Positions 26,079 through 37,085 of a stretch of 64,000 bases of DNA are shown here, one piece after another (positions within the stretch are counted from its first letter, which is position 1; each line of letters begins with the position of its first letter). The notes below the pieces were generated by a model that did no database searches, was not told the DNA's origin, and worked only from the letters and a program-made list of their open reading frames with translations. The stretch covers positions 1-64,000 of the forward strand of contig MOYA01000001.1 in NCBI GenBank assembly GCA_001899315.1, read 5' to 3'. The DNA is from Candidatus Obscuribacter phosphatis. GTDB taxonomy: Bacteria > Cyanobacteriota > Vampirovibrionia > Obscuribacterales > Obscuribacteraceae. Position numbers and translations under genes: made by a program.

Positions 26079-27680
26079 ATGCCGACAGTTCTAGCCAGTG
26101 TTTTCGAGAAAAGTGGTTTGGTGGATTTACTTGGCCGGCTAAGAACTGCCGCCGAGCAAAAGGGTGAGGCTCTGAAAGTAATTGCCACCGGTTCGACCTG
26201 CGGCTATCTCATAGAGAATGGTTTTGATTGTGTGAAAGTAGAAGAGATGACCGGCTTCCCTGAGATTCTCGATGGTCGGGTCAAGACCCTTCATCCACGT
26301 GTCTTTGCTGGAGTCTTGTCGCGCAACAGCGAGAAAGACCGCGCCACGCTTAAGGAACACGGCATTAGTGAAATTGATGTCGTTATCGTCAATCTCTATC
26401 CATTTGAAGAGAAGATGAAGCTTGATTTGACTCTGGAGCAATTGATCGAGTTTATAGATATTGGCGGACCCAGTTTGCTTAGAGCCGGCAGCAAAAATTA
26501 TGATCGGGTGGCAGTGCTTTCATCCCCGTCGCAGTATGAAGACTTTGCCCGGGCCTACCAAGCCGGTGCCGTGGACAAGGCTTATAGACTGAAGCTGGCT
26601 GCTCAGGTTTTTGCTCAAACCAGTCGTTATGACTCATTGATTGAAGGTGTGCTCAGCCGCGCCCTTGGTACCGGGCAAGATGATAGAGAGAGTCATTTCC
26701 CCGAAGCCGCCAGTCTCAGTCTGAAACAGGTTTCTACCTTGCGCTATGGTGAAAATCCGCATCAAGCAGCCGCCTGGTATCAGCCTCCGGCTATCTCTGG
26801 TCTCAAGCACGATGTCTCTTTCCCGCCTTTCGAAAAACTAGCCGGCAAAGAGCTTTCGGCAAATAATATTCTCGATTGTTATGCCTTGGTGCGCATCTTG
26901 AAAGACATTCGCCCGGCTATCTCTGGTGAAGTGGCTTGTATCATCAAGCATAATAATCCCTGTGGTGTAGCTATCGGCAAGAATGCGGAGGAAGCCTTCG
27001 ACCGCGCCTATGCTACAGATCCTCTTTCGGCTTTTGGTGGCATATATGGTTTCTCGCAGAAAGTAGAAGAAGCCCTAGCCAAGAAAATTGTGCAAGGCTT
27101 TGTCGAAATTGTTGCGGCGCCTGATTTTTCCCCTGAAGCCTTGAAAGTTTTTGAAAGCAAGAAGAATATGCGGGTGCTCAAGTTGAAACCTTCCCTATTG
27201 GGTGGGGCTTTTGCCGGCGCCATTCGCATAAAAGACATGGGCGACTTTGGTCTCATTTTAGAGAAAGATGTTGAAAAGCCGGTTTCGGTTTCTGAATTTG
27301 AAACCGCCTGTGGTGACAAACAAACTGTTATTGAGCATAAGGACGACCTTGCCTTTGCCTGGAATGTGGTCAAACATCTCACTTCTAATGCCATAGTCGT
27401 GGTCAAAGACGGCAATGCTGTCGGCTTTGGCATCGGGCAAACCAGCCGAGTGGCATCGGTGAAGCTGGCCCTCGCTCAAGCTGGTGAAGCAGCTAAGGGG
27501 GCTATTCTTGCCAGTGATGCTTTCTTCCCCAATGTGGACAGTATCGAGGAGGCCTCAGCTTTTGGTATCAAAGTTATTGTGCAGCCCGGCGGTAGCATCA
27601 AAGATAAAGATGTAATCGCTAAGGCCGAAGAATTGGGCATGACCATGCTTCTCACCGGGCAGCGCTGCTTTAGGCACTGA
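26079..27680 (+). CDS. purH: Bifunctional AICAR transformylase / IMP cyclohydrolase
   Basis: Carries out the last two steps to IMP. The N-terminal MGS-like IMPCH domain includes SVFEKSGLVDL, TGSTCGYL and GRVKTLHPRVFAGVL; the AICARFT domain has RYGENPHQAA, IIKHNNPCGVA and ASDAFFP. 533 residues, normal. Ribosome binding site GAGGAG just upstream. Confidence 0.96.
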   Translation: MPTVLASVFEKSGLVDLLGRLRTAAEQKGEALKVIATGSTCGYLIENGFDCVKVEEMTGFPEILDGRVKTLHPRVFAGVLSRNSEKDRATLKEHGISEIDVVIVNLYPFEEKMKLDLTLEQLIEFIDIGGPSLLRAGSKNYDRVAVLSSPSQYEDFARAYQAGAVDKAYRLKLAAQVFAQTSRYDSLIEGVLSRALGTGQDDRESHFPEAASLSLKQVSTLRYGENPHQAAAWYQPPAISGLKHDVSFPPFEKLAGKELSANNILDCYALVRILKDIRPAISGEVACIIKHNNPCGVAIGKNAEEAFDRAYATDPLSAFGGIYGFSQKVEEALAKKIVQGFVEIVAAPDFSPEALKVFESKKNMRVLKLKPSLLGGAFAGAIRIKDMGDFGLILEKDVEKPVSVSEFETACGDKQTVIEHKDDLAFAWNVVKHLTSNAIVVVKDGNAVGFGIGQTSRVASVKLALAQAGEAAKGAILASDAFFPNVDSIEEASAFGIKVIVQPGGSIKDKDVIAKAEELGMTMLLTGQRCFRH

Positions 27681-27700
27681 TTATTTTAGGCACTGATTTT
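27669..27700 (+). repeat. Two 16-bp direct repeats after purH
   Basis: TTTAGGCACTGATTAT and TTTAGGCACTGATTTT in tandem, followed by a third partial copy TTAGGCAGT. The purH stop codon lies in the first copy. This is the only notable gap (64 bp) inside the pur operon after purF. Confidence 0.7.
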
Positions 27701-27744
27701 TTAGGCAGTAACAGAATTGCAGCAGCAGGAGAAATCTAAGAGAT

Positions 27745-28281
27745 ATGGAAGGTGAGAAGGCGGCAGCCCCACCCCTAGTGGGCTTGGTTATGGGTAGCAA
27801 GTCGGACTATAAGGTGCTTGTTCATGCCAGAGAGATTTTGGTGCGGGCAGAAGTGCCGCATGAGACTCGGGTGGTGAGCGCTCATCGCACCCCCGAGTTG
27901 ATGTTCGAATATGGCAAGAGCGCTGCCGAGCGCGGTCTCAAGGTGCTTATCGCCGGAGCGGGCGGGGCGGCCCACTTGCCCGGTATGTTGGCTAGTCTGA
28001 CTGCCTTGCCGGTTTTGGGGGTGCCCGTGCCCGGCAGCAATCTATCTGGTCTGGATAGTCTGCTTTCAATTGTGCAGATGCCTGGCGGAGTGCCGACTGC
28101 TACTTTTGCTGTGGGCAATGCCGGTGCCGTCAATGCTGCTCTTTTTGCCATAAAGATACTTGCTCTAGACGACAAAAGGCTTGCCGCCTTCCTGGCCACA
28201 GAAAGACAGCGCCGGGCCGATGAAGCGATCGCTTCTTCCAGTCAGCTGCTTGACTATGAAAGCGGAAAGCCTGTTTTATGA
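27745..28281 (+). CDS. purE: N5-carboxyaminoimidazole ribonucleotide mutase
   Basis: Moves the carboxyl of N5-CAIR to give CAIR. GLVMGSKSDYK, VVSAHRTPE, AGAGGAAHLPGMLA and PVPGSNLSGLDSLLS are the conserved PurE segments, including the active-site His of SAHRTP. 178 residues. ATGA overlap with purK. Works with PurK, so this is the class I (bacterial) route. Confidence 0.95.
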   Translation: MEGEKAAAPPLVGLVMGSKSDYKVLVHAREILVRAEVPHETRVVSAHRTPELMFEYGKSAAERGLKVLIAGAGGAAHLPGMLASLTALPVLGVPVPGSNLSGLDSLLSIVQMPGGVPTATFAVGNAGAVNAALFAIKILALDDKRLAAFLATERQRRADEAIASSSQLLDYESGKPVL

Positions 28282-29444
28282 GGGAACCTAAATTTGAGAA
28301 TGTTGTCGGCATTTTGGGTGGCGGGCAACTCGGTCTTTTCTTAGCTCAAAGCTTGGCGCGGCTCGGTGCCCATACTGCTGTATTTGATCCCGATAGCCAG
28401 GCACCGGCCCTGCGGCACACCGCCAAGCCTTTTTCGGCACCATTTAGTGACCATAAGCGGCTGCTTGAATTTGCCGAACAGGCTCAGGTAATTACTTATG
28501 AATTTGAGCACTTGCCGGTAAATTATCTCGCCGGGCTGGGCGAGCAGGTGGCAAAAATTCGCCCTTCACTGAGGGTGCTTGAAGTATCTCAAGACCGGCT
28601 CATAGAAAAGAATTTTCTCAAGGATATGGGCTTTCCCGTGGTGCCCTTCCTTGAATTGAAAGAGGGAGCTGAGCTCGACAAGCTGCTTGCTTTCCCCCTG
28701 CCCATTTTGGTCAAGACAGTACGCGGCGGTTATGACGGCAAGGGGCAGACTAGACTGAACACACCGGAGCAACTGGAGAGTTTTCTGCCCCGGCTTAAAG
28801 AGAAGCTCAGTGGCGGGGAGGTGCTTGTCGCTGAACAAGTGGTTGAACTTCACTGTGAATTGAGTTGTATTGTCGGTCGCAAGGCGAATAATTGCTATCT
28901 TATGCCTATTTTTGAGAATGTGCATAAAGATTCGATTCTAGATACGACCGTTTTTCCGGCTCAAATTTCAGAAGCGCTCAGGTCTGAGGTCGAGGAGTTA
29001 AGTCGGGCCATTGCCACCGCCCTTGATGTGCAGGGTTTGCTTACGGTGGAGTATTTCGTAGTCAAAGAAGCCTCGGGGCTCAAGGTCTATGTCAATGAAT
29101 TGGCACCACGTCCGCATAATTCAGGACATCTGTCTATGCAGGCTTTCAATATTAGTCAGTTCGATCTTTTGGCACGTCTCTTGCTTGACCTGCCGGTGGG
29201 CAAAATTGAGCCACTTTCAAATGCCTGCTTTGCCATGGCAAATATTTTGGGTGATTGTTATCATGATAAGCAATTGCATTGGCAAGCCCTGGCTGAGGCT
29301 GAGGGTCTTGTCGAGATCTTGCTCTACGGTAAAGAAGAACCTCGTCCGGCTAGAAAAATGGGTCACTTGGTCACTACCGGTGCCACTGTTGAACAGGCTC
29401 TCTCTAGAGCCCGAGCCCTTCGTCTCGCTTTGAGCGTCCGTTAG
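28278..29444 (+). CDS. purK: N5-carboxyaminoimidazole ribonucleotide synthase
   Basis: ATP-grasp enzyme carboxylating AIR with bicarbonate. GILGGGQLGLFLAQSLARLG is the PurK nucleotide-site signature; VKTVRGGYDGKGQ and NELAPRPHNSGHLSMQA are in the ATP-grasp core. 388 residues. Last gene of the purine operon, which then lacks only purB for IMP synthesis. Confidence 0.94.
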   Translation: MREPKFENVVGILGGGQLGLFLAQSLARLGAHTAVFDPDSQAPALRHTAKPFSAPFSDHKRLLEFAEQAQVITYEFEHLPVNYLAGLGEQVAKIRPSLRVLEVSQDRLIEKNFLKDMGFPVVPFLELKEGAELDKLLAFPLPILVKTVRGGYDGKGQTRLNTPEQLESFLPRLKEKLSGGEVLVAEQVVELHCELSCIVGRKANNCYLMPIFENVHKDSILDTTVFPAQISEALRSEVEELSRAIATALDVQGLLTVEYFVVKEASGLKVYVNELAPRPHNSGHLSMQAFNISQFDLLARLLLDLPVGKIEPLSNACFAMANILGDCYHDKQLHWQALAEAEGLVEILLYGKEEPRPARKMGHLVTTGATVEQALSRARALRLALSVR

Positions 29445-29483
29445 TCTGCCCATTAGTCTGATTAATATAAGGAAAAGAGAACA

Positions 29484-30428
29484 ATGAAAAGTAAAACGCA
29501 CTTGTTCATTCTCTCTGCTCTGTACTGTTTGGTGGGGCTGTTTTATTTTTGCTTTTTTTCAGGCAACTCTGTATCTGCCCAAGAGACCAGCGGCAAGAAA
29601 GGGTTGACGGCGGCATTGCAAAGTCTATCTGCCACTTTGCTGCCCGGCTGTCCCTTGCCGGTCTATACCTTCAACTATAAGTCTTGCCGGGCGGCTTTGG
29701 TGCTTGTCGATGCCTCTCGGTATCGGGTACAGCCCTTTTTTACAGGCAAGACCTCGACTACAGCCGAACAAGTGCAGAAATGCGGTGCTCTGGCTGGTAT
29801 CAATGGTGGTTACTTTAATCTCTCTGACGGCGAGTCGGCCAGTTTTCTTGTGCGCAGCGCCAAACTAGAACTTGACCCGCGCCTCAATAAGGCGCTGACT
29901 GAGAACGAAAAACTGAAGGACTTTTTGCCGGCTATTTTCAATCGCAGCGAGTTGAGAATTTTGCAGGGAATGGGCGGCACAATCGACTATGAAATCTGCG
30001 AGCATTCGGCACCGGTTGCCGGCGGTTTCAAGCTGCTCGATTCAATACAGGGCGGACCGCTTCTTTTGCCGACCTTGACGGCGCTTCCAGAAGCCTTTCT
30101 GCGTACCGCCAAAGATGGTTCGACTGTAGATGCCATAGGTGTGAAAAGACCGGCGGCCCGCACCGCTTTCGCCATAGTCGGGCAAGGCCCGGATAAAAGA
30201 CTTATCTTGCTTGCTATAGCCGGGCGCGGACAAGATGAGTTCAGCAGCGGGCTGACTCTGGAAGAATTAGCCGAGCTACTGCTCAGGCTTGGCGCAAAGC
30301 GGGCATTGAACTTTGATGGTGGAACCTCCACCACTATGGTTGTAAAAGCCGGCTCTAAGCTGAAGACACTTGTCGGCAAGGAACCTCAGACCAGGGTCAA
30401 ATCGACTTTGCTTGTTCTTCCCAAGTGA
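29484..30428 (+). CDS. Exported phosphodiester glycosidase (NAGPA domain) family protein
   Basis: An N-terminal hydrophobic segment (residues 7-32) reads as a signal peptide ending near SAQETS. The rest has the NAGPA/DUF2233-type pattern: [47 protein letters not shown] and NFDGGTSTTMVV. Members hydrolyse sugar phosphodiesters or act on the cell envelope; the substrate here is unknown. 314 residues; 39 bp after purK but not part of purine metabolism. Confidence 0.75.
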   Translation: MKSKTHLFILSALYCLVGLFYFCFFSGNSVSAQETSGKKGLTAALQSLSATLLPGCPLPVYTFNYKSCRAALVLVDASRYRVQPFFTGKTSTTAEQVQKCGALAGINGGYFNLSDGESASFLVRSAKLELDPRLNKALTENEKLKDFLPAIFNRSELRILQGMGGTIDYEICEHSAPVAGGFKLLDSIQGGPLLLPTLTALPEAFLRTAKDGSTVDAIGVKRPAARTAFAIVGQGPDKRLILLAIAGRGQDEFSSGLTLEELAELLLRLGAKRALNFDGGTSTTMVVKAGSKLKTLVGKEPQTRVKSTLLVLPK

Positions 30429-30515
30429 AACTAACTTGGTGATATGAGAATTATTCAATGGCTAGCTTTAAGTGCGCATAATTTCGCGCTGGTTATTTTG
30501 AGAATATATACAAAC

Positions 30516-30579
30516 GAGAACGGTCCCCCTGTCACTCGAACGAACTGCACCAAGTCGTTCGATTAGGAGAACCGCTCTC
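30516..30579. repeat. Nested inverted-repeat element (structured RNA or REP-like element)
   Basis: Outer arms GAGAACGGT (30516-30524) and ACCGCTCTC (30571-30579) pair with one mismatch; inner arms TCGAACGA (30536-30543) and TCGTTCGA (30555-30562) pair perfectly around an 11-nt loop. Short C-rich and G-rich tracts between them can pair in part. The whole folds as one long hairpin. Confidence 0.65.
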
Positions 30580-31175
30580 TACCCCAAAGTCGCCACAGTT
30601 GTATTCTTTAGTAAGCCACTATAGTAAGCAACTATGACTCGCGCGGTTCGGAGTCCACTTCTCTTCTGCCGCACTACAGTTAGTATCATAAGTGAAGATC
30701 TTCCTTGACAATAGAGTTTTTGCTTAAGGAGATAATTAGATCTGATTAGAGTTTAGACGGCACTGCCTGTGGTGGTTGCTCTGAAAACTGGCTCTCAGAC
30801 CGGCTTTTGTGCTGTGTCTTAACCCTACCTTTACCATTGAGAATTGAATGAAATTCCTACTAGATTTCTACGCGCTGCATGCGGCTCACCATCATGGTTT
30901 TGAAGATATATCTTTTCTATGTTGCCTGTAGATTTGTGAACAGGGGCTGGTTGCGATTACTTCATTAAGTCTGAAAAGCTATGTGTTGTAATGCTTATCA
31001 GTATTGTTGCGAAATATTTGTCACTGTTACTTTTGTATAGCAAAACTGCTTTATAACTAAATTGGTTGATATGTTGAATGCGGCATGGTGGGCGGCATCT
31101 GTTAGGTTATCGCCGCTATGCGCACCACAGGCAATGGCAGCATCGGCTGCGAATATATAGCCAATTGTGTTTGTA

Positions 31176-31181
31176 TATAAT
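31176..31181 (+). promoter_or_regulatory. -10 element upstream of the MFS gene
   Basis: TATAAT at 31176-31181 would start transcription near 31188. That rules out the far-upstream in-frame start at 31167 and leaves a leader of about 45 nt before TTG 31233. The -35 match is poor. Confidence 0.4.
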
Positions 31182-31232
31182 CAATCCCGGGAAGGTATCT
31201 ATATAGATGCGAGAAGGCGGATTAGGAGAAGC

Positions 31233-32492
31233 TTGGCAGAGTCCCCAGATAAAGAATTGGATCCGTATAGCGCCATAGCTATGCCGTCTTTTCGGTTGTT
31301 CTTGGCGGCGCGTCTCTTTGTAACGCTTTCCATCCAGATTCAGGGAATTTGCGTCGGTTGGCAGATCTATGAGCTGACCAAGAATCCCCTCATGTTGGGC
31401 TTTATCGGATTGGCCGAAGCCCTGCCCGCTATCGCTGTCTCTCTCTATGCCGGCCATGTGGCCGATATATCCAACCGTCGCCGACTGGCAGTTTATTCCA
31501 GTTTAGGTTTGTTTTCCGGTTTGCTTTTCCTTACGCTCGCCAATTTCTATCTGAAAGATAGAAGCCTGCTTTATTGCATCTTTGCGGCGATTGTCATGAC
31601 CGGTCTGGCTCGGGGCTTCTATGGTCCAGCCGTTTTTGGGCTCCTTTCCGATATTGTCCCCAGAGATAGGCTAAGCAACGCCGCCGCTTGGAATAGTGCC
31701 TTCTGGCAAGCCTCAGCCACCTTAGGACCGATTTTAGGAGGCTTCCTTTATAACCTCTTGGGCGCCACCGGCACCTATGCTCTTTCCAGCTTTCTTATCG
31801 CCCTATCATTAGTTTGCTTTATTCTTCTCAAATGCCGCTCGGTGATTGTGGCTAGTTCTCAGGGGGTGTTGGCCAATATCAAAGAGGGACTGGCCTTTGT
31901 CTTCAATAGCCAAATTATATTGGCGGCCATGGCTCTAGACTTGTTCGCCGTGCTCTTCGGTGGTGCTGTGGCCTTATTGCCTGTCTTTAGTGCCGAGATA
32001 TTTCACATGGGTCCGCAAGCCCTTGGTTTTCTGCGAGCCGCACCGCCGGTAGGGGCACTGCTGACCGCCTCCTATTTGACTCATTCGCCTATACAGGCCC
32101 ATGCTGGGCGCATACTTCTCACCGCTGTAGCCGGTTATGGACTTTGCATGATCGCCTTTGGCTTTTCCGGCAATTACTATTTGTCATTGTCGCTCTTGCT
32201 TTTGAGCGGTATGTTGGACGGCGTCAGCGTTTATATTCGGGGCTTGATTTACCAATTGTCCACCCCCGATGAACTGAAAGGGCGCGTTTCTTCGGTAAAC
32301 AATATCTTTATTGGTTCTTCCAATGAAATAGGCGAGTTTGAGTCGGGGGTGACGGCTAAACTAATGGGGCTGATACCATCGGTGGTGTTTGGTGGCAGTA
32401 TGACATTACTGGTCGTCTTAATTACAGCTTTGAAGGCGCCGGATTTGAGGCGCCTTGATATGAGAGAACTGTATACTCTCAAAACTAAATAG
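31233..32492 (+). CDS. Major facilitator superfamily transporter (EntS/MFS_3-like)
   Basis: Polytopic membrane protein with about 10-12 hydrophobic segments and the loop motif GHVADISNRRRLAVYSS between the second and third, typical of MFS exporters. LSIQIQGICVGWQIYELT and NNIFIGSSNEIGEFESG resemble the MFS_3/EntS-type group, which exports siderophores and other small molecules. The substrate is unknown. The TTG at 31233 has AGGAGA just upstream; ATG 31281 is a second choice, and a longer frame reaches 31167. Confidence 0.75.
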   Translation: MAESPDKELDPYSAIAMPSFRLFLAARLFVTLSIQIQGICVGWQIYELTKNPLMLGFIGLAEALPAIAVSLYAGHVADISNRRRLAVYSSLGLFSGLLFLTLANFYLKDRSLLYCIFAAIVMTGLARGFYGPAVFGLLSDIVPRDRLSNAAAWNSAFWQASATLGPILGGFLYNLLGATGTYALSSFLIALSLVCFILLKCRSVIVASSQGVLANIKEGLAFVFNSQIILAAMALDLFAVLFGGAVALLPVFSAEIFHMGPQALGFLRAAPPVGALLTASYLTHSPIQAHAGRILLTAVAGYGLCMIAFGFSGNYYLSLSLLLLSGMLDGVSVYIRGLIYQLSTPDELKGRVSSVNNIFIGSSNEIGEFESGVTAKLMGLIPSVVFGGSMTLLVVLITALKAPDLRRLDMRELYTLKTK

Positions 32493-32505
32493 CCGACCTC
32501 GGGCT

Positions 32506-33366
32506 TTAGCGCATGATTTCGAAGACTTCGGCGTCGTTGGCTGTTTGTCCGGCCAGGTCTCTAATATTCTTGGCTTTTTTCAGCCCGGGTGGGACATCGA
32601 AGAAGTCCGCTCTTACCTTGCGGTCCAGGACCTTGAGTAAGTTTACTTCTTCTTTGGGTGTGCCACCAAAATTGGTGGCGGTTAGTTGTAGCGGCAGTCC
32701 ATCTATTTGCGGCGTGCCGAGATAGCGGCATACTGCTGCCGTCACTTCTTTGGGGAACTGTCCTTTGGCGATGGTCCAGAGTTTGCCTTCCTTAAGCAAA
32801 AGCATCTGCCAGGTGCGGGCATCTTTGCCAACTTTCTGTTGTTCCCTTGCCTTTAGGCTGTAGAGCTTACAGGGAGTGTTCATCAAGGTAGTATCAATGG
32901 CGGTGCCGGGCACTAGGGTTTGTGGATCGCTTGGCCTAAAGGTGGCGATTGTTTTTACGTCTTCCGGCATCCATTTGGCGGCACTGGTTTCGTAGTATAG
33001 TCCGGCGCTGGGACTGTACATCTGTGCTTTCCATTGCGGCGCTTTGAAGAGCAAAATTATGCCTTTATCGACATTCTCTAGCTTGACTTTGTCTTTCTCA
33101 AAACTGATTTCGGCTAGACCTTGTACCCAAGTGCGCAGTCTGTAGATCTTTATGGTTTTGCCTAGCTCGTTCTTTCTTTTGTCTGTTAGCTTGGCGTCAA
33201 TTTTCGCGGGGGCGTGAGATTCTTTACTTGGCGACGCTATTGCCTCTGTAAAGCCTAAGCAATTGCTCAACAAAAGAAAAAGACAGATTCCATAGGGAAG
33301 CGAATCTGCCTTTTCCTTTTGATTCTTGAGCTCTTTCTGTTCTGAATTAGATTTGCAATTGAGCAA
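32506..33366 (-). CDS. Exported protein of unknown function
   Basis: 286 residues. After a charged start, residues 24-45 (LPYGICLFLLLSNCLGFTEA) form a signal-like hydrophobic segment. The mature part is soluble, has two widely spaced Cys (TPCKLY, AAVCRY), and ends with a segment (RADFFDVPPGLKKAKNI) like the closing strand of DUF4412-type envelope proteins. No catalytic motif was recognised. It lies 26 bp downstream of atpC on the same strand and may be transcribed from the atp operon. Confidence 0.55.
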   Translation of the reverse strand: MLNCKSNSEQKELKNQKEKADSLPYGICLFLLLSNCLGFTEAIASPSKESHAPAKIDAKLTDKRKNELGKTIKIYRLRTWVQGLAEISFEKDKVKLENVDKGIILLFKAPQWKAQMYSPSAGLYYETSAAKWMPEDVKTIATFRPSDPQTLVPGTAIDTTLMNTPCKLYSLKAREQQKVGKDARTWQMLLLKEGKLWTIAKGQFPKEVTAAVCRYLGTPQIDGLPLQLTATNFGGTPKEEVNLLKVLDRKVRADFFDVPPGLKKAKNIRDLAGQTANDAEVFEIMR

Positions 33367-33391
33367 TTTGAATCTTCATTTACCTTTTGTC

Positions 33392-33820
33392 TTAGCGATT
33401 GACTTTCTTGCGCAATTTACCGAGTTCGGCTGCTTTCAGGCGGGCCATCGCTCTAGAGAGCGCCAGTTCGCTGACATAAACATCCATTTTGTCGGTGCGT
33501 TGGGTTTTCTCTGCTTCTGCTCTTTCTTTGGCTTGCTTGGCTCTGGCTTCGTCGATTTCTACATCCATTTCAGCCACATCAGACATGACTGTTACTTCTG
33601 TCAAGCCGACTTCCATGATGCCGCCGATAATGGCAGCTATTTCTTCTTCGCCTTTGACTTTGAACTTCATGATGTCGATGGCGAGGGTGGTGACTAGGGG
33701 CTGGTGCCCCGGCAATATAGTCAATTCACCGTCTTTTGAAACAGCAGTTACTTGCTCTACCGGCTGATTATAGACAATTCTTTCGGGGGTGATAATTTTG
33801 AGATTGATAGTGCTGGCCAT
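33392..33820 (-). CDS. atpC: F1F0 ATP synthase epsilon subunit
   Basis: Regulatory rotor subunit of F1. The beta-sandwich start LKIITPERIVYNQPVEQVTA and TILPGHQPLVTTL are the conserved features; the C-terminal helices are Ala/Lys/Glu-rich (EARAKQAKERAEAEK). 142 residues. Normally adjacent to atpD, but here separated from it by a ClpP-like gene. Confidence 0.9.
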   Translation of the reverse strand: MASTINLKIITPERIVYNQPVEQVTAVSKDGELTILPGHQPLVTTLAIDIMKFKVKGEEEIAAIIGGIMEVGLTEVTVMSDVAEMDVEIDEARAKQAKERAEAEKTQRTDKMDVYVSELALSRAMARLKAAELGKLRKKVNR

Positions 33821-33830
33821 TTCTTAAATC

Positions 33831-34441
33831 CTATTTTTTCTCTCTCGGTTTCTTGACCTGTTTTGCAGCCCCCGAGCCTTTATGCACGATTAGCTCATCA
33901 ATCAGGTTATATTCAAGGGCTTCACTGGCGGAAAGATAGAAATCGCGTTCGATATCTTTGCGCAATCTATCTTTGGACTGACCGGTGGAACGGTGCAGCA
34001 GTTCTATCTGGGCGTCGCGAAAACGTCTGCCCTGCACTGCCTGGATCTCTAAATTAGTGATGTCACCTTCTGCTTCCCAGAGAGTCTGGTGAAACATCAA
34101 GGTGGCAAACTCATAAGACGATCTTTTGCCCGTTCCGGAAGCAAGAATTTCACACGCGCCGGAAAGCGCATGCCCAAGACAAATTGTATTTACCGGGGCG
34201 CTGATCTGATGCATTGCTGCAATGATGCAATCGGCGTTATAGCCGTTGCCGCCCGATGAATTGATATACAAATTGATTGGAGTCTTAGGGCAGCGCTTAT
34301 CGAGCTTGTAAAGCTTTTTGACCACAGGCAGGGCAACTTCGTTCTCTAGTCTGCCAAAGACATAGACATCGCGGTTGCCCGGCCCGGTTTCAACAGGCTT
34401 TTCACCGGCTTCGACTTTTTCCGTCTGGTGTTTTTTCTTCA

Positions 34442-34442
<1 letters not shown>
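33831..34442 (-). CDS. ClpP-family serine peptidase inserted in the atp operon
   Basis: 203 residues with the ClpP fold pattern INLYINSSGGNGYNADCI, the nucleophile Ser94 in GHALSGACEILASG, His118 in LMFHQTLW and Asp167 in DIERDFYLSASEALEYNLID. All three triad residues are therefore present. The nucleophile loop (ALSGACE rather than AASMGAF) and the N-terminus, which lacks the usual processing and axial-loop sequence, differ from housekeeping ClpP. It could be a ClpP paralogue or partner subunit. Its ATG overlaps the atpD stop by 1 bp (TAATG) and atpC starts 11 bp after it, so it is co-transcribed and probably co-translated with ATP synthase genes. Confidence 0.82.
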
Positions 34443-36231
<1,789 letters not shown>

Positions 36232-36582
36232 ATGAGCGAAGCCCAGGCTGCAGCCGGCGGTAATAGTGCGGGTACTGGCGAAAATACCACTATCTTTATT
36301 CTGGAAGGCGAGGACGGCAGTTCTTATAAGTGTCAGTTTCTGGATCGCTTTGAACTAGACGGCAACGACTATGCAGTACTGCTCAAGGTCGCTGAAGGCG
36401 AAGAAGATGAAGAAGAGCTGGACGAAGATGAACAGCCTCTAGTAATCATGAGAGTTAATGAAAGTGAGTCTCAGACAGTCTTTCAGGTTATCGAAAGCGA
36501 AGAAGAATTCAATAAAGTTGTTGCCTTCGTCGAAGAAATGGTCGAAGCCGAGAGCGGCGACATGGGCGACGACGAAGAATAA
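36232..36582 (+). CDS. DUF1292-family acidic protein
   Basis: 116 residues, highly acidic (many Glu/Asp in EGEEDEEELDEDEQ). The core DGSSYKCQFLDRFELDGNDYAVLLK, followed by VIMRVNESE and FQVIESEEEFNKVVAFVEEM, fits the DUF1292 (YrzB-like) pattern, a small conserved family of unknown role. ATG 36232 has a strong AAGGAGAT; upstream codons in frame are not needed. A terminator follows. Confidence 0.75.
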   Translation: MSEAQAAAGGNSAGTGENTTIFILEGEDGSSYKCQFLDRFELDGNDYAVLLKVAEGEEDEEELDEDEQPLVIMRVNESESQTVFQVIESEEEFNKVVAFVEEMVEAESGDMGDDEE

Positions 36583-36592
36583 GTGGAATCGG

Positions 36593-36632
36593 AAAACCTG
36601 CTGATAGGCTAGCCGCCTATCAGTAAGGTTTT
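36593..36632 (+). terminator. Terminator after the DUF1292 gene
   Basis: Arms AAAACCTGCTGATAGGC and GCCTATCAGTAAGGTTTT pair along about 16 bp with one bulge, then TTT. The right arm overlaps the 3' end of the convergent small gene, so it may serve both directions. Confidence 0.75.
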
Positions 36633-37085
36633 TGGTCTATCGATGGTTTCGGGATGACAAATGATGTCTTGAACGATGGCATCAACCACCATATCGATGG
36701 GCGTGCGGCTGTAGAACTTGCGTTCGGAGCTATTGGCGTGGGACCACATGCCATCTTCGCCCTTGCCGGTCGTATAGATTGAGATATAACGAGCCCCTTT
36801 GTGTACTGTGAAAAGGATGGCAGTTTTCTCAAATTCCGACCAAGAGTCTAGTTGTAGTTTCTCTAAAATAAGCGAACCCGGACCCTGGTCTTCCCCGGGG
36901 GTGGGAATCACTTGCATGCTGCGACTGAGCATTTCGCGCAGGTGCTTCTTCCATTTTTCCACTTGCACGGTGTCAAAAACCTTTAGCGGAGCCGTCTCTA
37001 CAAAGAAGCCGGCTTCTGTTTCTGCCATCGTGGGCAATATCACTTTCTTGCCCGGCGACCAGAGATAGACTTTGATCATGGTCAT
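36609..37085 (-). CDS. Small protein of unknown function coupled to lysS
   Basis: 158 residues, soluble, no signal peptide. Parts such as VDAIVQDIICHPETIDRPK and HKGARYISIYTTG give no recognised motif. Its ATG overlaps the lysS stop by 4 bp, so it is translated with lysyl-tRNA synthetase, and its end is convergent with the DUF1292 gene. Function unknown. Confidence 0.6.
   Translation of the reverse strand: MTMIKVYLWSPGKKVILPTMAETEAGFFVETAPLKVFDTVQVEKWKKHLREMLSRSMQVIPTPGEDQGPGSLILEKLQLDSWSEFEKTAILFTVHKGARYISIYTTGKGEDGMWSHANSSERKFYSRTPIDMVVDAIVQDIICHPETIDRPKTLLIGG

Larger units (their letters stand above)
30429..31232. other. Gene-free stretch of about 800 bp
   Basis: No convincing coding frame on either strand. 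It is AT-rich, with a nested inverted-repeat element at 30516-30579, a TTGACA at 30705-30710 with a GATAAT 20 bp later (spacing too wide for a confident promoter), and a -10 element just before the MFS gene. It may be decayed mobile DNA or hold an RNA gene. Confidence 0.6.

Noticed and set aside
30592-30690. tRNA-like sequence around GCGGTTCGGAGTCC
   Set aside because: A T-loop-like stretch is present but no acceptor, D or anticodon arms can be built around it on either strand.
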